The notes under the pieces are model-generated. The model saw only the letters and a program-made list of their open reading frames with translations. It ran no database searches and was not told the DNA's origin. A stretch of DNA of 27,616 bases, taken from the IMG/VR virus record IMGVR_UViG_3300031957_002593, positions 1 to 27,616 of that record, one strand, 5' to 3'. Origin of the DNA: a virus. The stretch's first letter is position 1. Every line of letters starts with the position of its first letter. Below are positions 9,118 through 17,024 of this stretch, in pieces. The translations under genes and the position numbers were made by a program.

Positions 9118-9658
9118 AGAAGATGAAATAGAGCAAGTCACAAACGACGATGCCGCAACAATCGGTGCACTTTGTCAAGAGTTAGTTGACACAGAAGCAG
9201 AGATTGATTCACTAAAAGAATTATTAAAACAAAAACAAGAGCATGCTCTGGACATCAGACAAGTTAAGATTCCAGAATGGATGCAGGATAAAAATTTATC
9301 GCAGTTGAAACTGAATGATGGCAGTTCAATTGACATAAAGAATTTTTATGGAATTACGATACCAAAGGACCCCGATCAACGGTCCACGGCGTATCAATGG
9401 CTTCGAGACAACAACCTTGGTGACCTTATTAAGAATGAGATTGCCGCTAGGTTTGGACGTAACGAAGACGGGAAGGCGTTGGAATTTGCCAAGTTAGCCA
9501 CCGCAAATGGGTATGAGGTTGAGCAAAATTTAAAAGTTGAACCTATGACTCTAAAAGCAACTCTTCGGGAACTGCACGAAAAAGGTGCGGCTCTACCACC
9601 AGAAGAGATATTTAAAACGTTTGTGGGTAGACAAGCAAAAGTTATAAGGAAAAAATAA
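9098..9658 (+). CDS. Conserved phage protein of replication block (186 aa)
   Basis: The N-terminal third is an acidic coiled coil (EIDSLKELLKQKQEHAL, about 35-51). A compact domain follows with AYQWLRDNNLGDLIKNEIAA near residues 98-117 and a basic C-terminus (RQAKVIRKK). The 'YxWLRxNxxGDLIK' segment recurs in phage replication-region proteins of unknown role, as I recall. Immediate linkage (2 nt) to a candidate ssDNA-binding protein suggests they work together at the fork, which is an inference. It overlaps the preceding gene by 20 nt. Confidence 0.65.
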   Translation: MEKINFKEDEIEQVTNDDAATIGALCQELVDTEAEIDSLKELLKQKQEHALDIRQVKIPEWMQDKNLSQLKLNDGSSIDIKNFYGITIPKDPDQRSTAYQWLRDNNLGDLIKNEIAARFGRNEDGKALEFAKLATANGYEVEQNLKVEPMTLKATLRELHEKGAALPPEEIFKTFVGRQAKVIRKK

Positions 9659-9660
9659 CA

Positions 9661-10452
9661 ATGAACAAAGTAGCAAAAACAAAAAGCAACGGGCAAGCAC
9701 TCACTGCAGTTAGTCTTGACTCAATCATATCAGACGCTGAATCATTATCGGGGCTCGAGAACGTGAACTCCGCAGATGACTTGGCACTGCCTTTCTTAAA
9801 AGTATTGAGCCAACTATCGCCGCAGTGCAACAAAACCAGTAACAATTTTGTGGAAGGTGCCGAACCCGGCATGATCTATAATAGTGTTAGTGGCAAACTC
9901 TATGACGGAGAAGAAGGGATCGATATCGTTCCTTGTTTCTACAAGCGAGAGTATATAGAGTGGGGCGAGAGAGGCACAGGGAGCGGAGCTCCTATTGCAA
10001 TTCACGACTCTGACTATGACATAAGTCAAGCTCCGAGAGACGCAGGTTTTCAAAACAGGTTGCCGAATGGTAACATTGTAGAAGAAACTGCAAATCACTT
10101 TGTATTGGTCTTAGATGGTGACGGAGGCTTTGAACAAGCTTTGATTACTATGAAATCAACACAGAGAAAAGTTTCTCGTAAGTGGAACTCTATGATGCTT
10201 CAAGTTAAGATGCAAGGTCCAGACGGAAAGTCTTTTACACCACCATCATATAGTCATGTGTATAGAATAAAAACTATACCACAGTCCAATTCAAAAGGGA
10301 CGTGGTTTGGTTGGGAGATCTTTAAGATTGGCCCGGTTCAATCACAAGGCGTGTACGATGCCGCAAAACATTTCGCACAAGGCGTTAATAAAAACGCTGT
10401 GAAAGTGGAGCACTCAGACGAAGCGCAAGTCTCACAAAAGAAAGCGTTTTAG
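9661..10452 (+). CDS. Candidate single-stranded DNA-binding protein-like phage protein (263 aa)
   Basis: The 263-residue protein contains DLALPFLKVLSQLSPQC (around 40-56), EGAEPGMIYNSVSGKLYDGE (62-81) and a beta-rich core with FYKREYIEW. These features match a widespread phage family that some annotations treat as SSB-like, but I cannot prove the fold by eye. The C-terminus is variable and basic/acidic mixed. The position directly upstream of primase, helicase and polymerase fits a DNA-binding fork protein. A strong terminator follows 8 nt after its stop, so this gene and the two before it can be transcribed at a higher level than the enzymes downstream. Confidence 0.5.
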   Translation: MNKVAKTKSNGQALTAVSLDSIISDAESLSGLENVNSADDLALPFLKVLSQLSPQCNKTSNNFVEGAEPGMIYNSVSGKLYDGEEGIDIVPCFYKREYIEWGERGTGSGAPIAIHDSDYDISQAPRDAGFQNRLPNGNIVEETANHFVLVLDGDGGFEQALITMKSTQRKVSRKWNSMMLQVKMQGPDGKSFTPPSYSHVYRIKTIPQSNSKGTWFGWEIFKIGPVQSQGVYDAAKHFAQGVNKNAVKVEHSDEAQVSQKKAF

Positions 10453-10460
10453 TTAGAACA

Positions 10461-10487
10461 GGGCGGCGATAGCCGCCCTTTCTTTTT
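10461..10487 (+). terminator. Rho-independent terminator between SSB-like gene and primase
   Basis: A perfect 7-bp GC stem, GGGCGGC (10461-10467) with GCCGCCC (10472-10478) and a GATA loop, is followed by TTTCTTTTT. It ends only 9 nt before the primase ATG at 10497, so it should act as an attenuator that sets the ratio of upstream binding proteins to downstream enzymes. Confidence 0.9.
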
Positions 10488-10496
10488 GTGGGGTTC

Positions 10497-12185
10497 ATGA
10501 AAGATAGATTATTTATTAGACAGGTATTCAAAGGAAACGAGAACGCTTACGGCACCTACGTTCCATCTGGAGAAGTAGACTCTAGAGGAAAAGCAAAAGG
10601 TTCTTGTAAGACCTTGCCTCTGCCAGAGGGAGAAGTGTTATCTGAAGACGAAACATTGTGGAAGAATCATTTAGATGGTGTTCAAAGTATAGGTGTTATT
10701 CCAATTAACAAACAACACGAATGTTTTTGGGGATGCATTGATATTGATAGTTACAAAGGATTTGATCACAGGCAACTTCTTGTAAGTATTAAAAGAGCAA
10801 AGCTTCCTTTTATTGTTTTTAAATCTAAGAGTGGTGGGGCTCACGTTTACATATTTTTTAAAAATCCTGTTAAAGCAAAAGCACTGAGAAAGAAATTAGA
10901 CAAGGCCGCCTCTTTGCTTGGATTTAAAGGCCAAGAGATATTTCCAAAGCAAAGTGAATTACCGACAGGTTTCTTTGGCAACTACGTCAACACTCCATAC
11001 TTTAATGCGCATAATCCAGATCGTTATGCGATGGTGTTGGATGACAACGAGCAAGTAAAACAGTTGTCGTTGCAGGAATTTTTTGCAGTGTACGAGAACA
11101 CACTTGTTGAATCAATAGATAAATTTGTAATAAAAACTGACACTGTATTTCCGGATGGTCCTCCTTGTAATAATTGTATAGCTCTTCGTGGTTGCGCTGA
11201 AGGTGGTCGTAACATGTATCTTTTTAATGTGGCTGTAATGTATAAAAAAATGTACGAAGAGAGCGGAGAAGACTGGTTTTCTAAACTTCAAGAAGCAAAT
11301 CAAAAATACATAACAAATCCTTTATCACCAACAGAGGTGTCTAGAATATATTCTTCAGTCACGAGTCACACAGAGTCTTCGGTAAACTCTATTACGGAAG
11401 AGGGAGAGCACTTAGACGAAGAGAGCACTTCGAGTTATCACTATTTGTGTAAGCAAGAACCTATGAAAAGTTACTGTAATCGTGAAGAGTGCATACCGAG
11501 AAAGTACGGCGTAACACGGACAACGGACGGTGATGATAATCAAACAGACATATCTCAAATACATAAAGTATTAGATGACCCTGTTTTTTATTATGTGACG
11601 TTTGAGAACGGCGTTGTTATGAAAGCAGAAGTTGATGACATTTTTGAAGAAAAGAATTGGAGAAAAAAAGTTGGTGTGACTTTAGATTTTAAACCTGCAC
11701 GAATGGGCGCAGACGATTTTGATACATACATTAATCATCACATGAGAGAGCATTTAGACATTATGGAGTTGCCAGAAGGTGTTGGAAGGAACAATAGAAT
11801 ACACAAAGGAGTTGAAGACTGGTTGTCTGGCACAGGACGTGGGGACGATGTTGAAGGTTTATTGCAGGGCAGTTCTTTCTACGATGAAAAGAAAAATAAA
11901 ATATTCTTTAAGTTTGAAGATTTGCGTTCGGCATTGGTGTCAACAAAAATTATTAGAGACACACAAAAAGAATCTTCTTTGCTATATGATTTTGTAAAGA
12001 AGCCGTACGAAATACAGATTGATGGTAAAACAGAACGAGTTAAAAACCCGGGTTTGAATGGAGAGCAAACAAAGAAAACTGTAAATAAAAAAACTATTCA
12101 CGTGTGGGTGGTAGATTCAAGACTATTTGATCTTGTAGGGGACAATGTTGAACCAAAAGAAATTATAAAAGAAAGGGCGTTTTAA
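10497..12185 (+). CDS. Archaeo-eukaryotic-type primase / primase-polymerase (562 aa)
   Basis: The N-terminal domain has AEP superfamily motifs: I as CIDIDSYKG (D82, D84), II as SKSGGAHVYIFF (S112, H116), III as QEIFPK (E147). This variant resembles primases of TOTE-type systems and of many phages. A PriCT-like helical region (about 237-290, GGRNMYLFNVAVMY) follows a Cys cluster (C224, C227, C233), and a second Cys group (C318, C327, C332: YLCKQEPMKSYCNREECIPR) follows it. The last 200 residues are unassigned. A GTG at 10488 is in frame, but it lies in the terminator tail, so I prefer ATG 10497. It makes primers for the family A polymerase encoded downstream. Confidence 0.85.
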   Translation: MKDRLFIRQVFKGNENAYGTYVPSGEVDSRGKAKGSCKTLPLPEGEVLSEDETLWKNHLDGVQSIGVIPINKQHECFWGCIDIDSYKGFDHRQLLVSIKRAKLPFIVFKSKSGGAHVYIFFKNPVKAKALRKKLDKAASLLGFKGQEIFPKQSELPTGFFGNYVNTPYFNAHNPDRYAMVLDDNEQVKQLSLQEFFAVYENTLVESIDKFVIKTDTVFPDGPPCNNCIALRGCAEGGRNMYLFNVAVMYKKMYEESGEDWFSKLQEANQKYITNPLSPTEVSRIYSSVTSHTESSVNSITEEGEHLDEESTSSYHYLCKQEPMKSYCNREECIPRKYGVTRTTDGDDNQTDISQIHKVLDDPVFYYVTFENGVVMKAEVDDIFEEKNWRKKVGVTLDFKPARMGADDFDTYINHHMREHLDIMELPEGVGRNNRIHKGVEDWLSGTGRGDDVEGLLQGSSFYDEKKNKIFFKFEDLRSALVSTKIIRDTQKESSLLYDFVKKPYEIQIDGKTERVKNPGLNGEQTKKTVNKKTIHVWVVDSRLFDLVGDNVEPKEIIKERAF

Positions 12186-13798
12186 TGAGGTATCTTGATG
12201 AAGCAGAAAAAATACTTGGGCCGGAGTCACATAAAATATTTGGTCCACCGGGAACAGGAAAAACAAATTATTTAATAACAAAATTAATTGATATTATTGA
12301 CAACAAAAAAATACATCCAAAAGACATTTGTTATATTACATTTACAAACAAAGGTATTGACGAAGTAAGAGAACGTTTAGGAGTTCTTAAAAAGACAGAG
12401 GGCTATGAATCCTTCGCTACTATTCACGGTCTATGTAATCGATACATAAAGGGTGAGAGTTCAAAGTTAGTTGAGGCATCAGACTTCGAATACTGGGCGA
12501 AGTCAGAACGAGGTGACGTAAAAAAAGAGTATGGAGAAGATCTTGATAATAATTTTATTTTAAATTTATACAATTTACAGAGAGTATCTAACACAACGTT
12601 GGAGCAGTCTTTTGTGAAAATTAATGAAAGAAACCACAAGTGGAAATATGTTAAATACTATGTAGACAGCTGGCATAAGTATAAAGAAAACAATAAGTTA
12701 CACGATTTTACAGATCAAATTTTATTTGCTTTGAAGGTTAATCAGTTTCAAAAATACAAAGCTGTGTTCTTAGATGAAGCTCAAGATTCTTCGTGGTGTC
12801 AGTGGCAAGTTATTGACAAACTGTTGGAGAAGAATTCTGTTGATTATTTGTACATTGCAGGAGACGACGATCAAGCAATTTTTGATTGGAACGGTGGAGA
12901 TGTTAATTATTTTTTAAATCAATATTCGAATACCTGTGAAAATATTTCTTTAACAAAGTCTCGTCGTTTGTCTCAAGAGCATATTAATTTTGCAAGTTTA
13001 ATTAGTGATACTATAAATAAAAAACAAGAGAAAAAATACATCGCGAAAAAAAAGGACAAGGGTTACTTGCAGTACACAGGAAGTTTTATGTCAATACCGG
13101 TAGACAATGGTGAGTCTTGGACAATCATGGTCACCGGCTCACGGATTATGAACGAGATGAAGAACATAATGATGAGAAGAAGATTGTGGTTCAAACAAAC
13201 TACGGCCAAAGGCTATGTTCATTATCCTGTGGGATCTAAAATACTCTCGGCTTTAAAATGTTATTTTAATTTACAAAAAGGTAAGTACGTTTCTAAATCA
13301 GATCTTCTTATATACAGAACATTAGTCAAACCAAAAAATTTTATGCCAAAACAATTAGAAGGTTTAGACAAAGATCAATTGTACAATAGGGAACAACTGG
13401 AGGAAATGTTTGACTTTGATTTTTCAATAGATTGGAAGGAACATTTTGCAAATGTGAACAATCCAGAATGGAAAAAGAAGTTTCGTTATATAAAAGACTG
13501 CATTGATAACAACGTTGATATATTTACAAAAAAGCCTGCGATCAAGATGTCAACGATTCACGGAATGAAAGGCGGCGAAGATGATAACATTGTTCTAGTT
13601 GGTAACATGGAACAACCATTTTATAATAAATATAAAAGTAATGAGCCGGACGAACGAGATGCTATCACGCGAATGTTTTACGTTGGTAGCACAAGAGCAA
13701 AGAAGGCCATGTATGTTTATGTATGTTCTGATTTGCCATATCGATTTAATTTTGATAGAGTGTTCAAGCAATACAACGAAAGAAAAAAAGTAGCATAA
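12185..13798 (+). CDS. UvrD/Rep-family superfamily 1 DNA helicase (537 aa)
   Basis: All SF1A motifs are present: Walker A FGPPGTGKT (19-27, K26), Ia YITFTNKGIDEVRERL (50-65), Walker B FLDEAQDSSWCQW (195-207), III GDDDQAIFDWNGGD (226-239), IV with SRR, V TIHGMKGGEDDNIVLVGN, and VI FYVGSTRAKKAMYVY near the C-terminus. At 537 residues it is shorter than cellular UvrD (about 720), typical of phage versions with reduced accessory subdomains. It overlaps the primase stop by one base (TAATG). No DnaB-type replicative helicase is seen in the window, so this 3'-5' helicase may serve the fork. Confidence 0.9.
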   Translation: MRYLDEAEKILGPESHKIFGPPGTGKTNYLITKLIDIIDNKKIHPKDICYITFTNKGIDEVRERLGVLKKTEGYESFATIHGLCNRYIKGESSKLVEASDFEYWAKSERGDVKKEYGEDLDNNFILNLYNLQRVSNTTLEQSFVKINERNHKWKYVKYYVDSWHKYKENNKLHDFTDQILFALKVNQFQKYKAVFLDEAQDSSWCQWQVIDKLLEKNSVDYLYIAGDDDQAIFDWNGGDVNYFLNQYSNTCENISLTKSRRLSQEHINFASLISDTINKKQEKKYIAKKKDKGYLQYTGSFMSIPVDNGESWTIMVTGSRIMNEMKNIMMRRRLWFKQTTAKGYVHYPVGSKILSALKCYFNLQKGKYVSKSDLLIYRTLVKPKNFMPKQLEGLDKDQLYNREQLEEMFDFDFSIDWKEHFANVNNPEWKKKFRYIKDCIDNNVDIFTKKPAIKMSTIHGMKGGEDDNIVLVGNMEQPFYNKYKSNEPDERDAITRMFYVGSTRAKKAMYVYVCSDLPYRFNFDRVFKQYNERKKVA

Positions 13799-14017
13799 AT
13801 GAAAGTTGATAACGTCAACCATCCTCCTCATTATAAACAGGGAGACGTAGAGTGCATTGATGCCATTGCATCTTGTTTGGGCGAAGGCTTTAAATTTTAT
13901 TTGCAAGGAAACGCTATGAAATATTTATGGCGCTATCAACATAAGGGCAAAGCACAAGAGGATCTAGATAAATCTATTTGGTACATAAATAAATTAAAGA
14001 GTACTGTTAATGAATAA
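13799..14017 (+). CDS. DUF3310 family protein (72 aa)
   Basis: The small protein carries the full DUF3310 signature: NHPPHY at the start, VECIDAI, then GNAMKYLWRYQHKGKAQEDL and a final KSIWYINKLK helix. The family is very common in phage replication regions. It is sometimes labelled nucleotide kinase, but its function is unproven and no P-loop is present here. It starts directly after the helicase stop and overlaps the polymerase start by 8 nt, so it is translated together with the fork proteins. Confidence 0.9.
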   Translation: MKVDNVNHPPHYKQGDVECIDAIASCLGEGFKFYLQGNAMKYLWRYQHKGKAQEDLDKSIWYINKLKSTVNE

Positions 14018-15911
14018 TCAAGTTAAATGGACTGAGTGGGTTGCTGACGACAATTTTCCTGATCTGTCCAAAGCTCCTTATCTAGCGGTTGACTTAGAGA
14101 CATGTGATATACACTTGATGACACACGGAGCAGGTTGGGCTACTGGTAAAGGATACATAACTGGATTTGCACTAGCCACAGCAGATTGGGAAGGGTACTA
14201 CCCAATAGCTCATGAAGAAGGTAACTACGAAAAAGATAAAGTTATTTCTTGGATAAAGAAAACTTTATCCTATCCCATGCCTAAAATATTTCACAACGCG
14301 TCCTACGATGTGGGTTGGTTACGAAACGCAGGCATAACCGTCAATGGTACAATACATGACACAATGATTTCAAGTGCTTTGATTGATGAAAATCGTTTTT
14401 CTTTTACTTTGAACAGTTTAGCTAAAGATAAATTGGGACAAACAAAGAACGAAGATGTTCTTGTGGAGTTTGCAAAGTCAAAAGGGATTGATCCCAAAGC
14501 TGAGATGTACAAGGTTCCGGCAATGTATGTAGGCAAGTATGCAGAAATGGACGCACGATTGACGTATGACTTATACTTTCACAATCAAAAAGAAATAGAG
14601 GATCAAGATCTTCATAAAATTTATGATTTAGAATGCAGACTACAACCTTGTTTGATTGACATGAGAGCTCACGGTGTTCGTGTAGATCTTGACGGAGCCG
14701 CGATTGCAAAAGCAGAATTGTTAAGTCAAGAAAAACAAGCGTTGTTTGAAATAAAAAAATTATCGAATGTAGACGTTGATATCTGGGCTGCAGCTTCTGT
14801 TGCAAAAGCATTTGATAATATGAACGTGAAGTATGAAACAACGCCAACAGGAAAACCTTCGTTTACAAAAAACTTTTTAAATACCAACGGATCTCCTTTA
14901 GCAAAATTAATTGTTAAGGCACGAGAAACAAACAAGGCACACACAACATTTATTGACAGTATATTGAAGCACCAGCACAAAGGACGCATTCATTCTGAGA
15001 TACATCAGATGAGGAGTGACAACGGCGGAACTGTGACTGGACGTTTTAGTTATAGCAAACCTAATCTGCAACAGATTCCTGCACGAAACGAAGATATTAA
15101 AAACAAAATACGTTCTTTGTTTATACCAGAAGAGGGGACACAATGGGGGAGCTTTGACTATTCACAGCAAGAACCACGATTGGTGGTGCATTTTGCAGAG
15201 AAAGTTAATGAAGTAGAAGGGTATACGCACAACTCAAAACGGCCAACGATGGCCACCAAAGAATTTATTAAAGGGTATCGCAAGGGAGATGCTGACTTCC
15301 ACACTATGGTCGCTAAGATGGCGGGCATTGATCGTAAGATTGCAAAAACAATTAATTTAGGATTATTTTATGGTATGGGTAAAGCCAAACTTACAGAGGA
15401 ACTAGGCATTGATCAAGAGACTGCTGAACAATTGATCGATGAATACAATCAAAAAGTTCCTTTTGTGAAACAACTATCTCAATATGCCATGAACGCAATG
15501 GATGAGAATGGTTTTGTGACCACGATAGGTGGTAGGCGTTGTCGTTCTTTTGGCTATGTTTCAAAGCAATGGAATGCAAAAGGATTTTTTAAAACAGAGA
15601 AAGAAGCAGAGGCAGAGTGGGGCAAGTACAATTATAAAAAAGCCTACACCTACAAAGCATTAAACAAATTAATTCAAGGGTCTGCGGCAGATCAAACCAA
15701 ACAAGCAATGGTGGACTTGTATGAACAAGATGGTATCATACCACATATACAAGTTCATGATGAACTTAACATCTCAATTGAGAGTGAGGAGCAAGCAAAA
15801 ATGATTGCACAAAAAATGGAAGACTGTATGCCGGGAGACGCGCCTTTGCATGTACCCAGTAAGGTTGAATACATTCTAGCCAAGAACTGGGGAGACGCAA
15901 AAGGTGACTGA
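14010..15911 (+). CDS. Family A DNA polymerase with 3'-5' exonuclease (633 aa)
   Basis: The N-terminal 3'-5' exonuclease shows Exo I AVDLET (D28, E30), Exo II HNASYD (D100) and Exo III YAEMD (Y178, D181). The polymerase domain shows motif A SFDYSQQEPRL (D383), the O-helix RKIAKTINLGLFYG and motif C QVHDEL (H583, D584, E585). There is no 5'-3' exonuclease domain, as is usual in phages. The O-helix residue equivalent to E. coli Phe762 is Leu450 (codon 15357-15359), a substitution common in marine viral polymerases. It is the replicative enzyme of the phage. No DnaJ-like insertion of the kind reported for phage HMO-2011 is apparent. Confidence 0.95.
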   Translation: MNNQVKWTEWVADDNFPDLSKAPYLAVDLETCDIHLMTHGAGWATGKGYITGFALATADWEGYYPIAHEEGNYEKDKVISWIKKTLSYPMPKIFHNASYDVGWLRNAGITVNGTIHDTMISSALIDENRFSFTLNSLAKDKLGQTKNEDVLVEFAKSKGIDPKAEMYKVPAMYVGKYAEMDARLTYDLYFHNQKEIEDQDLHKIYDLECRLQPCLIDMRAHGVRVDLDGAAIAKAELLSQEKQALFEIKKLSNVDVDIWAAASVAKAFDNMNVKYETTPTGKPSFTKNFLNTNGSPLAKLIVKARETNKAHTTFIDSILKHQHKGRIHSEIHQMRSDNGGTVTGRFSYSKPNLQQIPARNEDIKNKIRSLFIPEEGTQWGSFDYSQQEPRLVVHFAEKVNEVEGYTHNSKRPTMATKEFIKGYRKGDADFHTMVAKMAGIDRKIAKTINLGLFYGMGKAKLTEELGIDQETAEQLIDEYNQKVPFVKQLSQYAMNAMDENGFVTTIGGRRCRSFGYVSKQWNAKGFFKTEKEAEAEWGKYNYKKAYTYKALNKLIQGSAADQTKQAMVDLYEQDGIIPHIQVHDELNISIESEEQAKMIAQKMEDCMPGDAPLHVPSKVEYILAKNWGDAKGD

Positions 15912-16257
15912 GGATAACATTATCAATGTCTGTTTATGTCCGGGCTGTAGTCATTTGACTCACATGAAGCCCCTTGAGGACAATATTTATTTCTGTAGAT
16001 TATGCCATCAAAAATTTAAACAGTTTAAAAATGGTAAGTTAATTTACATACCTTTAGCTGTGGCTGAGACCATGGACGACAATAAAATTTTATTTACATT
16101 TAATTCTGATCGAACAGCAGAGGCCATGAAAGAATTGGATTCACGTTTAAAAGTAATATTTGAAAAATACAAAGAAGATGAAGAACCTGAACCAGACGAT
16201 GAACTTGAGTTCGACATTGATTTTGAGCCTGACTTTGACCCTGACAAAGTTAACTAA
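15904..16257 (+). CDS. Zinc-ribbon protein with acidic tail (117 aa)
   Basis: Two Cys pairs, CPGC and CRLC, about 17 residues apart form a classical zinc ribbon in the first 40 residues. The C-terminal 30 residues are almost entirely Asp, Glu, Pro and hydrophobics (EPEPDDELEFDIDFEPDFD), a DNA-mimic-like tail. The gene starts at GTG 15904, overlapping the polymerase stop by 8 nt, so it should be translated with the polymerase. A polymerase accessory or transcription-factor-like role is possible but unproven. Its last 8 nt overlap the convergent gene on the other strand. Confidence 0.6.
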   Translation: MTEDNIINVCLCPGCSHLTHMKPLEDNIYFCRLCHQKFKQFKNGKLIYIPLAVAETMDDNKILFTFNSDRTAEAMKELDSRLKVIFEKYKEDEEPEPDDELEFDIDFEPDFDPDKVN

Positions 16258-16555
16258 GTTTTTCTAACTGATTGAATACTTCACCAACAATTGTCGACGG
16301 CCTACCGTCAGTATGAAACGTTGCGCACGATTTTAATTCTTCAAGAGGTGTACCGTTTTGCAATGCAACTGAAACTAATCTTCCAAACTCAGTTAGTATG
16401 TCAAACCGTTCTGTCCCGGCTTTGCCTCCACCATTGATCCAAACCTCTTTAACAACGCCATTTTCAAACGAAACTGTGAGTCTGTATGGTGTTCCATTGT
16501 TGTCTTGTATAGTGAATGCGTAACACGGCCTACGGTCTGCTAATTCTGATCTCAT
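16250..16555 (-). CDS. Stand-alone TSCPD-like domain (RNR class II C-terminal type), 101 aa
   Basis: The chain resembles the TSCPD-type domain at the C-terminus of adenosylcobalamin-dependent (class II) ribonucleotide reductases. It opens with RSELADRRPCYAFTI and has LTVSFENGVVKEVWINGGGK, a helix with EFGRLVSVALQNGTPLEEL, and a closing DGRPSTIVGEVFNQLEKL. No reductase catalytic body is in the window. I chose ATG 16555 because GGAAG lies 6 nt upstream; an earlier in-frame ATG at 16636 would run through the operator. It is the only leftward gene here and has its own control region at 16573-16613. It may bind DNA or nucleotides, or act on a host or phage reductase. Confidence 0.65.
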   Translation of the reverse strand: MRSELADRRPCYAFTIQDNNGTPYRLTVSFENGVVKEVWINGGGKAGTERFDILTEFGRLVSVALQNGTPLEELKSCATFHTDGRPSTIVGEVFNQLEKLS

Positions 16556-16572
16556 AATTCTTCCTTTTTTTG

Positions 16573-16617
16573 TTGACAATTTTCCATAATCTACTACATC
16601 TAGTAGTAGATTACAAT
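16573..16617. promoter_or_regulatory. Divergent control region with 11-bp perfect inverted repeat (operator)
   Basis: A consensus -35 TTGACA (16573-16578) lies upstream of a perfect 11-bp inverted repeat: TAATCTACTAC (16587-16597), 5-nt spacer ATCTA, GTAGTAGATTA (16603-16613). The -10-like TACAAT (16612-16617) overlaps the right arm, but it is 33 nt from the TTGACA, so the promoter geometry is not settled. It lies between divergent genes (16555 leftward, 16635 rightward). A dimeric DNA-binding protein would occlude either promoter. The core CTACTACATCTAGTAG recurs almost exactly at 21765. Confidence 0.7.
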
Positions 16618-16634
16618 AAAATATGGAGGTTTCC

Positions 16635-16811
16635 ATGGATTATGACGATAATTTAGCGTTCAATTTGGATAACTGGACAGAGAAAAACGCTTTGGTTATG
16701 GAGAACGAACATTTACGACTACAAAATCGTTCTTTGACGGAGCAATTAAAGGAACTGAAAGTTTGTTTAGAGCAAGCAACAGGTCCTAAAAGACTCTCTA
16801 ACGTTAGATAA
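16635..16811 (+). CDS. Small coiled-coil protein (58 aa)
   Basis: The protein is 58 residues with an acidic start and a leucine/asparagine-rich coiled coil (NEHLRLQNRSLTEQLKELKV, about residues 24-43), of the kind that mediates dimerisation. It has no recognisable family. I place the start at ATG 16635, 5 nt after GGAGG (16625-16629); the upstream in-frame ATG at 16623 would precede that ribosome site. It is the first rightward gene after the operator at 16587-16613, so it is probably under the same control as the ribbon-helix-helix gene that follows. Confidence 0.65.
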   Translation: MDYDDNLAFNLDNWTEKNALVMENEHLRLQNRSLTEQLKELKVCLEQATGPKRLSNVR

Positions 16812-16841
16812 AGAACGAAATACATAAAGAAAGGAACAAGA

Positions 16842-17024
16842 ATGCCCGACATTCTTAAGTACAGTTCTGTCTCTGTGAATAAAAAGACATACAAAGAACT
16901 AAAGGCAGTATCTGCCGCGTTATCAACTGAGTTAGGAATGAAAGTATCTTTGGCTAAGACCATTGAGCACCTAGCAACACAGAAAGCAAAGCAACTAGGA
17001 TTGAATGGCCATTCAAAATCTTGA
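16842..17024 (+). CDS. Ribbon-helix-helix-like DNA-binding protein (60 aa)
   Basis: The 60-residue basic protein has the length and pattern of a ribbon-helix-helix regulator. A short beta strand YSSVSVNKKTY supplies base-reading side chains. Helix 1 is KELKAVSAALSTEL, followed by a turn at GMKVS and a second helix LAKTIEHLATQKAKQLG. Such proteins act as dimers or tetramers on inverted repeats. An operator-like perfect inverted repeat lies about 230 nt upstream in the same operon, so autoregulation is a reasonable guess. The ribosome site is AAAGGAA. The last 20 nt overlap the exonuclease gene. Confidence 0.65.
   Translation: MPDILKYSSVSVNKKTYKELKAVSAALSTELGMKVSLAKTIEHLATQKAKQLGLNGHSKS

Noticed and set aside
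10488-10496. GTG start for the primase
   Set aside because: It lies directly at the end of the terminator T-run and lacks a ribosome site; ATG 10497 is preferred, though not certain.
14422-14847. 141-codon minus-strand frame inside the DNA polymerase gene
   Set aside because: Shadow of a gene with all exonuclease and polymerase motifs; composition not protein-like.
14010-15911. HMO-2011-like polymerase with DnaJ insertion
   Set aside because: The 633-aa chain has no J-domain HPD motif between exonuclease and polymerase parts.
16556-16636. N-terminal extension of the TSCPD-like gene to ATG 16636
   Set aside because: It would be encoded through the operator inverted repeat and has no family match; GGAAG supports ATG 16555.
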